A stretch of DNA of 64,000 nucleotides, taken from the NCBI RefSeq assembly GCF_029873635.1, contig NC_080423.1:100130991-100194990 (forward strand), given 5' to 3'. The DNA comes from Malania oleifera. Taxonomy: Eukaryota > Streptophyta > Magnoliopsida > Santalales > Ximeniaceae. Shown one piece after another: positions 33,771-45,388 of this stretch (its first letter is position 1; each line of letters begins with the position of its first letter). The position numbers and the translations under genes were made by a program. The notes under the pieces were generated by a model that was given only the letters and a program-made list of their open reading frames with translations, did not search any database and was not told the origin of the DNA.

Positions 33771-34964
33771 GTACCAGTGTTATTTTACGCAAAACATAAC
33801 ACCATACAATACGATACAATTCGAAAATATTTCCATATAGTTCCAGTATTTTCACAAATGCATTCTAGCACATACGATACCCAAAACATACGGTCAGTGT
33901 CGTCACACTAATACGCAACTACGTTATGAAACACGAAGTTTCATAGCGATTACATTGCCAATACGATGTAACTCACACTAGTACGCAACTACTCCATGAA
34001 ACTTGAAACTTCACAATGATTACATTGCCAATACAGTGTAGCTCACACCCCTCAGTGACCGGCCGGGATACATAGTGATATTTCATACCCTTGGATATAG
34101 AGCCGGACACTATCGCCCATGGTTTTCGCACTGGTACATGGCGCAGCATACAGTTATTAGCCGCCACATTGTTGTTTCGGCGTACGGTAATTAGCCGCCA
34201 CTAGCCGATTTCACAAAACTTGGAATCATTTTGGAGCTCACACTCCTATACATATCAGTGTATGGTAATTAGCTGCCACATAGCTGTTTTACAAAGTACC
34301 TAGAACAATTACACACCATACATACCATACTTATTTGGTTTACGGCAAATCATATCGTTTTCCAATTCAAGTATACAGTTTTATACAAATATGGATAACA
34401 GTCATCTCAATAATACAGTTTAAACAAAACAAACAGTTTTCCAAACAAAACATAGATGATACCCGAAATCTCCAAATTTTCCTGAAAACTGTAACCCGAA
34501 AATCCCATATTTTACCCGATAGAAGCTTACCGATCCCGATTTCAAAAATAAATTGATATAAACAGAATCCCCTTACCTTAACCTGAATTCCAACTATGAA
34601 ATTTATGGTCCCCAAAACTACGAACCGAGACCCCAAAACCTACAAACCACAATACAATACATGCTTACAATTCGTACTACTACACATATTCTGAATCAAA
34701 AACGAAAACTGAGTCTTACCTCTATTTTAGCCCAAAACCCAAAATCGCTTGAAACGAAATTCCGATCCACTAGAAACGTAGAGAATCCCTCCCTCATCCT
34801 TGCAGTAACATCCAATTTATGAATCAAGCGACGAACGACGAAGAAATCAAGAGAGAAAGAGAGAGAGAACTTTGAGTTCTAGAGAGAGATGGAGAGAAAA
34901 TCAAGCTAACTTAGCTTGGAAGCAACCCTTTTGGATATTTATAGCCCTTTGACTCGGGTGAATT

Positions 34965-35145
34965 TGTCAACGAATTGGCGTCCTCGTCGACAAGTCCGCC
35001 ATTGCCTTCGTCGACGAGCTGAGGTTCCAGATTTTCCCAAAATCCCTCGGGATCTCCTCGTCGACGAGACACTGAATTTCGTCACCGAGAACAGAAAGGA
35101 CTTCGTCGACGAACTCTAACTTTGTCGACGAAGCTTGCCCAAATT
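34965..35145. repeat. Cluster of TCGTCGACGA-type motifs (level 3a LTR)
   Basis: About seven exact or near copies of TCGTCGACGA at irregular 20-35 bp spacing, in the same relative position as the cluster at 33510-33700. Confidence 0.75.
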
Positions 35146-35481
35146 ACCACTTTACCCTTCTTTCGAATATTTAATCCATATACTACGGTTCGGGTTCTTA
35201 TATATTTACCTGCAAAGTTCCTAAGAATAAGGAAGATTACCCGCCCATACAGGTAGCTTCCCTCTACCCTAACACGTTATGCTGCCAGGAATGGCCACAT
35301 CTGATACCTATCAGGGCACTCACCTTACTTAGTAAGTCCTCAGATGAAGAGTTTTACTTCACTTCCATTATTTATGTTATAAAACACACACTCTTTCATT
35401 TCTCATAATCATTTCACATTCTAACTCATTACATATCTATGTATACATAAATTCACAATGTACTTTACATAATACAATAAA

Positions 35482-37894
35482 TGTAAAAACCCCAAAAACA
35501 GAGTTATAAAAAAATTAGTGGATTGATTTCCAAAAAATAAAAAAATAAAAAAAAAATAATTAATTAAAATTTTAATTAATTAACTAATTAATTAATCGGA
35601 TTTAAAAGAAAAAAGAAAAAAAATTTATTTTTATTTTTATTAATAAAATATAGTATTATTATATTAATTAAATATATTGTTATTATTATTATTATTATTA
35701 TTATCATTCCTGAAGCTAGAACCTTCAGGAATGCATTTGGCAGGCAGCCCCCCCCCCCTTTCTTCCTATCTTCTTCTTCTTCTTTCTTTATTTTCTTTAC
35801 TTTTCTTTTCTTTTAACTTGCAGCTCTACAAGTTTTCTCTCTCTCCTCACGTTCTCTCTCCCTCTCTCCTTGATTTCATGACGGATTTTCGTCGAATCGA
35901 AAATCCAAAAAATACCACTGGACTCCATTCGCCGTTGCCGTCATTTCTACCGAAGTGGATCGGTGGTAGGAGCGGCGTAAGCGTATTCCCTGGAGTAAGC
36001 CATTTTCCCCTTTTTCTTTAATTTCTTGCAAAATATAAGCCCAATTGACGAACGGACACCACCACGAGAATTTAGGGATGATTCTCTATAAGTCTAGTGG
36101 GACGGAATTCTCGTGGGGGTGTCAGGCCAAAACCCCAAATTTGGGGTGCAGCGATTATTAAGGGGCTTATTTTTAATTAATTAGCATTAAGCATCTGGAA
36201 CTGAAGTAGGATTTCTGAAATTTAGGGTCCGGGTGAGCGCCGCGAGTGTAATTTTGGGACCCGCAGGCAAAATTTAGAAAATTAAGTAGGGATGTTAAAT
36301 AATAGTTTAAATATTAATTTGAGGTATATGGAGCCTAGGGAAGGCTAGATGAGTATTATTTTGGAGAAATAGATTAATTAATCTAGGGAAATGTAAATTT
36401 CAGGAGTTGAATTTCGGACGCTAAAAGCGTAGGATTTGGGTCCTAAGGAATTTCTCAATAGTCAGGTAAGGGAACAAAATAAAGCACTAATTTTCCATGC
36501 AAATTATTATTGATTATGAGTAAATTTATTTTCAGAAAAGCATATATTATATTGTGTATTACGAATGAAATGTACAATTGGAAAAATACTGCTATGATGA
36601 TTAAAATATATATGTATGTATGAGGTGCCGAAAAATTACGATTTTAGAATATGAAGTATGACTTTTAACAGCATATGTGTGGCATGAATATTATTTTATG
36701 TGAAATGTATTATGATGTGAAAGATTTTACGAACAAAGCATGATTTCAGGTATTATGAAAATATGAGTTATGTTGTGATGGTTTTGACGATTATGTGATA
36801 AATGATGTATTTTTCAGAATATATATACCTGAAACAATTTTGGAGCGAGGCTATATATTTATGTTATTGGCACGAGGCCGTATTTATGTTATTGGCGCGA
36901 GGCCATGTATTTATGTTATCGGCACGAGGCCGTATTTATGTTATTGGCACGAGGCTGTATTTATGTTATTGCCGCGAGGCCTTGTATTTATGTTTTCAGC
37001 ACGAGGCCGTAATTACTATATTTTCGGCATGAGGCCGTAATGATGTTATATATATGATCATGTATTATATGTTATCACTACCAGGATGTTAGTTTAGTTC
37101 AATTCAGGGGCTCGGTACCGTAGCTATATGTGTACATCAGATATCTATGTCAGATTAGTGCTAACCATTCCACGAGGGGATGGGAGATGGATAGTCGATG
37201 TGGCTTTCAGTAGAGTGTGGACGTCCACCTGGCAGTCCAAACCAGGGTGTGGCGGGCTCATCGTACTTACAGACATATTTGATTCGGCAGTGGTCGACCA
37301 GCCATTGTCGAGTTCCGACACCAGCTAGCTATTCATCTTGGGTTTGTTTTCAGTACTACTGTTATAACAGATGATTTTATGTATGTTATGATTTATTAAC
37401 AGATGTGAAAATATATGTTTACCCAGTACGATATGATGATGTTTATAGATTTATGAAATGTACTATATACGCATAAATGCATTAAATATTCATGTTACCA
37501 CACAACTGTATTTAGTTTATTTTCCCTTACTGAGAAGTGTCTCACCCCCGAACATTAAATGATTTTCAGGAAATCCAGTGAGACCGGCGGGCTAGAGCCG
37601 CCATTGAGTGATTGGAGCTTCCCTACTAGAAGGGTAAGCATTGAACTAAGATCGGGAGTTTTTGTTATTTAATCCTAGTGTTATTTTAACTTTTGGAGGT
37701 TGTATATCATAACAGTATTTTGATGTTATAGAAAGTTCTAGTATTATGTTTTATGATTGGATGTTTGAGATTTTATGTTTATTGCTGCTAGGTTTTTCGC
37801 TGTGTTTGATAGGTGTACCCGCTACCCACGGGTTTGGGTTGACCATTTGGTATATTATGTGACATTTTATGTTAAGAAATATAGGGACGTTACA
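35482..37894 (+). repeat. 5' LTR of the Tekay-type element
   Basis: 2413 bp, TGTAAAAACCCC...AGGGACGTTACA. It contains a palindromic CATTCCTGAAGCT / ACCTTCAGGAATG pair (35705-35735), a CT-rich zone (35760-35870), a minisatellite (36845-37040) and the conserved LTR core at about 37498-37552 (TTACTGAGAAGTGTCTCACC). Confidence 0.9.
36845..37040 (+). repeat. LTR minisatellite, 5' copy
   Basis: A unit of 24-29 bp built on TTATGTTATTGGCACGAGGC and CGTATT repeats about seven times. The same array with a different unit pattern is at 44325-44500 in the 3' LTR. Confidence 0.85.
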
Positions 37895-37896
37895 TT

Positions 37897-37909
37897 TGGT
37901 ATCAGAGCC
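37897..37909 (+). promoter_or_regulatory. Primer-binding site, initiator tRNA-Met type
   Basis: TGGTATCAGAGCC begins three bases after the LTR. It is complementary to the 3' end of plant initiator tRNA-Met, the usual primer for minus-strand synthesis in Tekay elements. Confidence 0.9.
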
Positions 37910-38211
37910 TAGGATACTAGGTTCTCTAGACTCTAGAGTGCAGCAGTAATAATACCAGAGTATAGGATAAGGGAATTTGAGGTCTAGTTTTGTAGTCTAG
38001 ATCCAGGACTTCCATGGTGGTTTGTGCGATTTTTCTAAGGTGACGACTTCAAGAAATTCATTGTAAACTATCGTCGGGTTGGGTATCTAGGTTGCAGGAT
38101 TGAACCTTGAATTAAGATCAAGAGTGACGAGTTAATTAGGAAAATATACCATATGAGTTGAGTGATATGTATAGAGAATGAGGTTTTGAGTTAAGTTACA
38201 TGTTTTTCAGG

Positions 38212-41200
38212 ATGGACCTTGGTGGCAATAGTGCCCACACCAGTGGGAGTGAGGGTGCTGGACCCTCGGGCGCTACGAGTAGTGAGTCAGATGCCGTCCT
38301 ACGTAGCATAGCACAACAAGTGATGGCAGAGATTGCTAGAAGTTCGAAGGGATAGGGTGGTCCATCTGGAAGCCACAGTAGCTCGATAGAGAAGTTTATA
38401 AAGATGAATCCTCCAGCTTTCTCAGGGGGAACAGATCCTGCAGTCGCTGAGAATTGGTTGCAGGAGATGGAGAAGATATTTGCAGTGCTGCAGTATTCAG
38501 AGGAGTAGAGAGTGTTGTTTGCCACCTATAAATTGACTGGAGAGGCCAAGAGGTGGTGGTCAGCAGTGAGATTGTTAGAGCAGCAGAGGATTGTACACGT
38601 AGAGATGACGTGGGAACGGTTTAAAGAAACATTCTTCGACAGGTATTTTCCAGCCTCTTCCAAGGAGCTAAGATTGCAGAGTTCCTGAATCTGAAACAGG
38701 GACAGCTATCAGTGCAACAGTACGCGGCAAGGTTCATCGAACTATCTCGCTTCGCCCCGTACATCATTCTAGATGAGGCAAAGAAGGTATGACAGTTTGA
38801 AAGAGGCTTGAGGAGGGAAATTTACAAGCAGGTATCGATATTGAAGTTGCGGGACTTCACCGAGCTGGTTGACCGAGCCACTATAGCAGAGATTGGTGAG
38901 CGATTGGAGGCTGAGAAGCAGAGGCAGAAGAAGAGATCCATACCTTCTGGTTCCCAGCAGGGGGTTGGACGTGGTACGTGGAAGAGAGGTGGCTACTATA
39001 GAGACTAGAGACAAAAGATCGAGAATCGCGGTTTCCAAGGTGTGCAGCCTTCTCCAGCTTGCCTATCTTATAGGAAGAGACACCTAAGAGAATGCCGTGC
39101 TAGGCGAGGTGTCTACTACAAGTGTGGGGAGCCAGGACATATGATGAGGGAGTGTCCGACACAGACTGGTACTACTCCTAGACCTGCCTGAGGAGGTTAT
39201 CAGGCACCACGAGGAGGCCAGCAGAGGAATACGGCCCCAGCCATAGTTTTTTCTTTGACGCCAGGCGATGCTAAGGCGGCAGGAGATGTGGTGATAGGTA
39301 CTATTTCAATACTTTCATTTAAAGCTACTGTTTTGTTTGATTTTGAGGCAACGCATTCGTTTATCGCCCAGGATTATGTTAAATTGTGTGAATTTGAGCC
39401 TCAGCAGTTAGAAATTAGTTTTTCTGTTGCTACGCCAACTAGGACTGTAGGGGTATGTAGAAAGGTACTCAGGGACTATCCAGTGGATATTCAGGGGAGG
39501 TCTTTGTTAGCTAATCTGGTGGTTTTAGACATGCATGGGTTTGAGGTAATCTTGGGCATTGATTGGCTAGCTGCCCACTATTCTAGCATTGATTGCCATC
39601 AGAGAGTGGTAGTGTTCAGACTTCCAAAGGGACAGGAGTACAGATTCGTGGGATCACGTGTACACACCCCACCTCAATTATTATCTGCTATTCGGGCGCA
39701 TAGATGGCTATCAGAAGGCTGTCAGGGATATTTAGCCTGTGTGAAGACTGTATCAAAAGGGGAGCTAAGGGTGGAGGATATCCATGTGGTGAGAGATTTT
39801 CCTGATGTATTTCCCGAGGATTTGCTGGGACTACCTCCTGATCGTGAGGTAGAGTTCGTTATTGACCTGGTTTCGGGGACAGCGCCGATTTCGAAGGCGC
39901 TGTATAGAATGGCACCGGCAGAGTTGAAAGAATTAAAAGAACAATTGCAGGAGCTGTTAGATAAGAGGTTCATTCGGCCCAGTGTGTCACCCTGAGGAGC
40001 ACCGGTTTTGTTTGTGAGGAAGAAGGATGGCTCAATGAGATAGTGCATCGACTATCGAAAAATAAATAAAGTAACTATCAAGAATAAATACCCGCTCCTG
40101 CGTATTGATGATTTGTTTGACCAGTTACAAGGGACACAGATCTTTTCAAAGATAGATTTACACTCCGGGTACCATCAGGTGAAAGTCAGGGCGGAAGATG
40201 TTCTGAAGAGGGCATTTAGAACACGGTATGGTCACTATGAATTTCTAGTTACGCCGTTTGGGTTAATGAATGCTCCTGCAGTGTTTATGGATCTTATGAA
40301 CATGGTTTTTCACCAGTATTTGGATCAGTTTGTGGTAGTATTTATTGATGATATATTGGTGTATTCAAAGAGTCTAGAGGAGCATGAGGAGCATCTGAGT
40401 ATAGTGTTGCAGGTGTTGCGAGAGAAGAAGCTATATGCAAAGCTCAAGAAGTGTGAGTTTTGGCTGGAACAGGTTACCTTCCTTGGACACGTTATATCCA
40501 AGGGTGGTATTTCTGTTGATCCGAGTAAAATTGAGGCGGTCGTAGACTGGGTACGACCAAAGAACGTGCACGAGATCAGAAGTTTCCTAGGATTGGCTGG
40601 GTACTACCGCAGGTTTGTTGAGGGCTTCTCTAGATTGTCAGGCCCGTTGACTAGATTGACCAGGAAAGGAGCGAAGTTTGAGTGGCCTGATGAATGTGAA
40701 CAGAGCTTCCAGGAATTGAAGCAGCGACTCATCACTGCGCCTGTGTTGACGATTCCTTCAGGAGAAGAGGGGTTCGTAATTTATAGTGATGCGTCCCATA
40801 AAGGGCTCGGATGTGTATTGATGCAGCGGGGGAGAGTGATAGCCTATGCCTCACGACAGTTGAAAGAACATGAGAAAAACTACCCTACCCACGATCTAGA
40901 GTTGGCGGCGGTTGTTTACGCACTAAAGATTTGGAGGCACTATCTATATGAGGGTAGATGTGAGATATTTACTCACCATAAGAGTTTAAAGTATTTTTTC
41001 ACGTAGAAGGAATTGAATATAAGGCAGAGAAGATGGTTGGAGCTAATAAAGGATTACGACTGCACTATTAGCTACCACCTGGGAAAGGCTAATGTGGTTG
41101 CTGATGCTTTGAGTCGAAAATCAGTGGAATTTTCTATATCTACAGTGGAGATTCAGCATCCGATTCAGATGGATCTAGAGAGGCTCGGTATGGAGCTGGT

Positions 41201-42680
41201 AGAGGGCGATCACCAGGCGTTCATTACTGACTTGGTTTTGCAGCCGACTCTACAGGAGAGGATTAAAGCAGCTCAGAGGAATGATGCAGAACTAGTAGAG
41301 CTTATGGGAAAGGTACAGGATGGTCAAGAACCATAGTTCAGCATTTCAGATGATGGAGCCTTGAGGTTCCATACCAGGTTATGTGTTCCTGCCAATCCTG
41401 AGATCAAGAAAGTCATTCTAGAGGAAGCACATCGATCCCTATATACTATACATCCAGGTAGCACTAAAATGTACAGGTATCTCCAAGAGTCCTTCTGGTG
41501 GAGCAACATGAAGAGGGAGATAGCTCAGTTTGTGGGTTAGTGTTTGACGTGCTAGCAAGTGAAGGCTGAGCATCAGAGGCCGGCAGGATCGTTGCAGCCA
41601 CTCCACATTCCTGAGTGGAAGTGGGAGCATATAGTGATGGATTTCGTCTCAGGATTACCGCCAACATTGCATGGACAGGATGCTATTTGGGTAGTGGTGG
41701 ATCGATTGATGAAGACTGCCCACTTTTTTCTGATCAGAGTTAGCTACTCCATGGACAGATTGGCTGAGTTATACATCCAGGAGATAGTTAGACTCCACAG
41801 CGTCCCAGTGTCCATAGTTTCAGATAGAGACCCACGGTTCACATCTCATTTTTGGAAGAGTCTGTAAGGGGCTATGGGTTCTCAGTTGTCGTTCAGCACA
41901 ACTTTTCATCCTCAGATAGATGGACAGACAGAGAGGACGATACAGATTCTGGAGGATATGCTGCGAGCATGTGTGCTGGACTTTGGAGGTCGTTGGATGC
42001 AGTATTTGCCACTGATTGAGTTTGCGTATAATAACAGTTACCAGGCCAGCATTGGGATGGCACCGTATGAGGCACTGTATGGCAGGGGGTGCCGATCCCC
42101 ATTGTACTGGGATGAGGTTGGTGAGAGACAGGTATTGGGGCTAGAGCTGATACAGCAGACTCGGGATAAAGTCAAACTCATCAGAGACAGGATCAGGACA
42201 GCGCAGAGCCGGCAGAAGAGTTATGCTGATACTCATCGACGAGAATTGGAGTTTGACACAGGAGATCACGTATTCTTGAAGGTGGCACCGCTGAAGGGTG
42301 TTATGAGGTTCAGGTGGAAGGGTAAGCTGAGCCCTAAGTATATTGGACCATTCGAGATTCTTGAGAGAGTGGGTCCAGTTGCCTGTCGCTTGGCATTACC
42401 ACCGGTCCTATCTAGGATCCATGACATATTCCATGTTTCTATGCTGAGGAAATACGTCTCAAACCCCTCCCATGTGATTAGATATGAAGCACTGGAGTTG
42501 GGCGATACTTTAACTTATAAGGAAGTGCTAATGCAGATGACTGGAAGGAACAGGAGCTACACACGAAGAAGATTCCACTGGTAAAAGTTCTGTGGCGCAA
42601 CCATGCCATTGAGGAGGCTTCTTGGGAACTAAAGGATCAGATGTGCCAGAGATATCCGCACTTATTCAGTGGAGTTTAGA
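38212..42680 (+). pseudogene. gag-pol region of the Tekay-type element (broken)
   Basis: Approximate parts: gag 38212-39000, then a zinc-knuckle region near 39110-39165 (KCGEPGHMMREC); protease 39300-39600 (ILGIDWLAAHY); reverse transcriptase 39780-40560 ([21 protein letters not shown]); RNase H 40740-41005 ([27 protein letters not shown]); integrase 41380-42330 ([43 protein letters not shown]); and a chromodomain-like tail to about 42680. In chromoviruses this tail guides insertion to particular chromatin. The region is a fossil with about ten breaks. Confidence 0.85.
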
Positions 42681-42928
42681 GCTGAGCCAATCATGTGAAT
42701 GGAATAGTATTGTAGTTTTTATTTGTATAGTGTAACGTAAGATAGATAGAGTTTTTAGTTTTGAAATGTGAATGGTTTTAGGAGAATTTTGAATAGTTGT
42801 AATCTCCCATAGCCCTCGTTGTAACCACGGTATTCATCTGCCATAAGTGAGGGTAATTAATAAAAATTGGAAGTGTTTTCACTAAAGAATGGAAAAAGCG
42901 GAATGACAAATTTCGAGGACGAAATTTT

Positions 42929-42944
42929 TATAAGGAGGGGAGAA
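42929..42944 (+). promoter_or_regulatory. Polypurine tract
   Basis: A purine run (AAGGAGGGGAGAA) ends directly at the TG of the 3' LTR, the standard site for plus-strand priming. Confidence 0.8.
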
Positions 42945-45388
42945 TGTAAAAACCCCAAAAACAGAGATATAAAAAAATTAGTGGATTGATTTTCAAAAAA
43001 TAAAAAAAAAATAATTAATTAATTAAACTTTTAATTAATTAACTAATCAATTAATCAGATTTAAAAGAAAAAAGAAAAAAAATTAATTAAAATTTATTTT
43101 TATTTTTATTAATAAAATATATTATTCTTATATTAATTAAATATATTATTATTATTATTATTATTATCATTCCTGAAGCTAGAAGCTTCAGGAATGCATT
43201 TGGCAGGCAGGCCCCCCCCCCTCTTCCTATCTTCTTCTTCTTCTTTCTTTATTTTCTTTTCTTTTCTTTTCTTTTTACTTGTAGCTCTGCGAGTTTTCTC
43301 TCTCTCCTCACGTTCTCTCTCCCTCTCTCCTTGATTTTGTGATGGATTTTTGCCCGATCGAAAATCCAAAAAATACCACTGGACTCCATTCGCCGCTGTC
43401 GTCATTTCTATCGAAACGGATAGGTGGTAGGAACGGCGTAAGCGTATTCCCTGGGGTAAGCCATTTTCCCCTTTTTCTTTAATTTCTTGCAAAATATAAG
43501 TCCAATTGACGAACGGATACAACCACGAGAATCTAGGGATGATTCTCTACAAGTCTAGTGGGACGGAATTCTCATGGGGGTGTCGGACCAAAACCTCAAA
43601 TTTGGGGTGCGGCGATTATTAAGGGGCTTATTTTTAATTAATTAGTATTAATTTAGAAATGCTAAAATATTAAGCATCTGGAACTGAAATAGGATTTCTG
43701 AAATTTAAGGCCCGGGTGAGCGCCGCGGGTGTAATTTTGGGACCCGCAGGCAAAATTTGAAAAATTAAGTAGGGATGTTAAATAATAGTTTAAATATTAA
43801 TTTGAGGTATATGGAGCCTAGGGAAGGCTAGATGAGTATTATTTTGGAGAAATAGATTAATTAATCTGGGGAAATGTAAATTTCAGGAGTTGAATTTCGG
43901 GCGCTAAGGGCGTAGGATTTGGGTCCTAAGGAATTTCTCAATAGTCAGGTAAGAGAATAAACTAAAGCACAAATTTTCCATACAAATTATTATTGATTAT
44001 GAGTAAATTTATTTTCAGAAAAGCATATGTTATATTGTGTATTACGAATGAAATGTACGATTGGGAAAATACTGCTATGATGATTAAAATATATATGTAT
44101 GTATGAGGTGCCAAAAAATTGCGATTTTAGAATATGAAGTATGACTTTTAATAGCATATGTATGGCATGAGTATTATTTTATGTGAAATATATTATGATG
44201 TGAAAGATTTTACGAACAAAGCATGATTTTAGGTATTATGAAAATATGAGTTATGTTGTGATGGTTTTAACGATTATGTGATAAATGATGTATTTTTTAG
44301 AATATATATACTTGAAACAATTTTGGCGCAAGGCCATATATTTATGTTATCGGCACGAGGCTGTATTTATGTTATTGGCACAAGGCCATGTATTTATGTT
44401 ATCGGCACGAGGCCGTATTTATGTTATCGGCACAAGGCCGTATTTATGTTATTAGCGCGAGGCCATGTATTTATGTTTTCGGCATGAGGCCGTAATGATG
44501 TTATATATATGATCATGTATTATATGTTATCACCACCAGGATGTTAGTTTAGTTCAGTTCAGGGGCTCGGTACCGTAGCTATATGTGTAGATCAGATATC
44601 TACGTCAGATTAGTGCTAACCATTCCACGAGGGGATGAGAGATGGATAGTCGATGTGGCTTTCAGTAGAGTGTAGACGTCCACCTGACAGTCCGAACCAG
44701 GGTGTGGCGGGCTCATCGTACTTACAGACATATTTGATTCGGCAGTGGTCGGCCAGCCATTGTCGGGTCCCGCCTTCGAGCTGCACAACCCGCCATGGGG
44801 GTTAGTACATGACACCAGCTAGCTATTCATCCTGAGTTTGTTTTCAGTACTACAGTTATAACAGATGATTTTATGTATGTTATGATTTATTAACAGATGT
44901 GAAAATATATGTTTACCTAGTATGATATGATGATGTTTATAGATTTATGAAATGTACTATATACGTATAAATGCATTAAATATTCATGTTGCCACATAGC
45001 TATATATAGTTTATTTTCCCTTGCTGAGAAGTGTCTCACCCCCGAATATTAAATGATTTTCAGGAAATCCAGTGAGACCGGCGGGCTAGAGCCGCCATTG
45101 AGTGATTGGAGCTTTCCTACTAGAAGGGTAAGCATTGAACTAGGATTGAGAGTTTTTGTTATTTAATCCTAACGTTATTTTGACTTTTAGAGGTTGTATA
45201 TCATAACAGTATTTTGATGTTATAGAAAGCTTTGGTATTATGTTTTATGATTGGATGTTTGAGATTTTATGTTTACTGCTGCTAGGTTTTCCGCTGTGTT
45301 TGATAGGTGTCCCCGCTACCCATGGGTTCGGGTTGACCATTTGATCTATTATGTGACATTTTATGTTAAGAAATATAGGGACGTTACA
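42945..45388 (+). repeat. 3' LTR of the Tekay-type element
   Basis: 2444 bp with the same ends as the 5' LTR, near-identical to it apart from scattered substitutions, minisatellite copy changes and small length differences. The conserved LTR core lies at about 44990-45045. Confidence 0.9.
44325..44500 (+). repeat. LTR minisatellite, 3' copy
   Basis: About six units of the TTATGTTATCGGCACGAGGC type. Unit order and variants differ from the 5' array, so the arrays have changed since insertion. Confidence 0.85.

Larger units (their letters stand above)
27840..35202 (-). mobile_element. Nest level 3a: Gypsy-type solo LTR, minus orientation, split twice
   Basis: It begins TGTCACGCCCCGAACCCGC near 27840 and ends near GGTTCGGGTTCTTA at 35202. 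Its own pieces are 27840-28146, 31459-31641 and 33771-35202, about 1.9 kb. They match, segment by segment, the unsplit copy at 31642-33770 (same start, ACCCCGTGGGGTA, CATTCGGGGTGAGACACCTC, GGTCAGTGTCGTCACAC, and the GTCGACGA cluster before the end). The target duplication at this level is unclear. Confidence 0.7.
35482..45388 (+). mobile_element. Nest level 3b: Ty3/Gypsy chromovirus (Tekay/Del-type), both LTRs present
   Basis: The 9.9 kb element is flanked by perfect ATAAA duplications (35477-35481 and 45389-45393). Its order is 5' LTR, tRNA-Met primer site, gag, protease, reverse transcriptase, RNase H, integrase with a chromodomain-like tail, polypurine tract and 3' LTR. LTRs over 2.4 kb and an integrase end reading FHVSMLRKYV followed by a DLTYKEV-like stretch fit the Tekay/Del group. 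The two LTRs differ by only a few percent by eye, so it is the youngest layer that can be dated this way. The coding region is broken at roughly ten points, so it is not autonomous. Confidence 0.9.

Noticed and set aside
36845-37040. CRISPR-like array
   Set aside because: Units are contiguous without unique spacers, lie in a plant LTR and occur again in the partner LTR; it is a minisatellite.
43133-43522. 129-residue minus-strand frame rich in Glu, Lys and Asn
   Set aside because: It is the reverse reading of CT-rich and ATT-rich parts of the Tekay 3' LTR.
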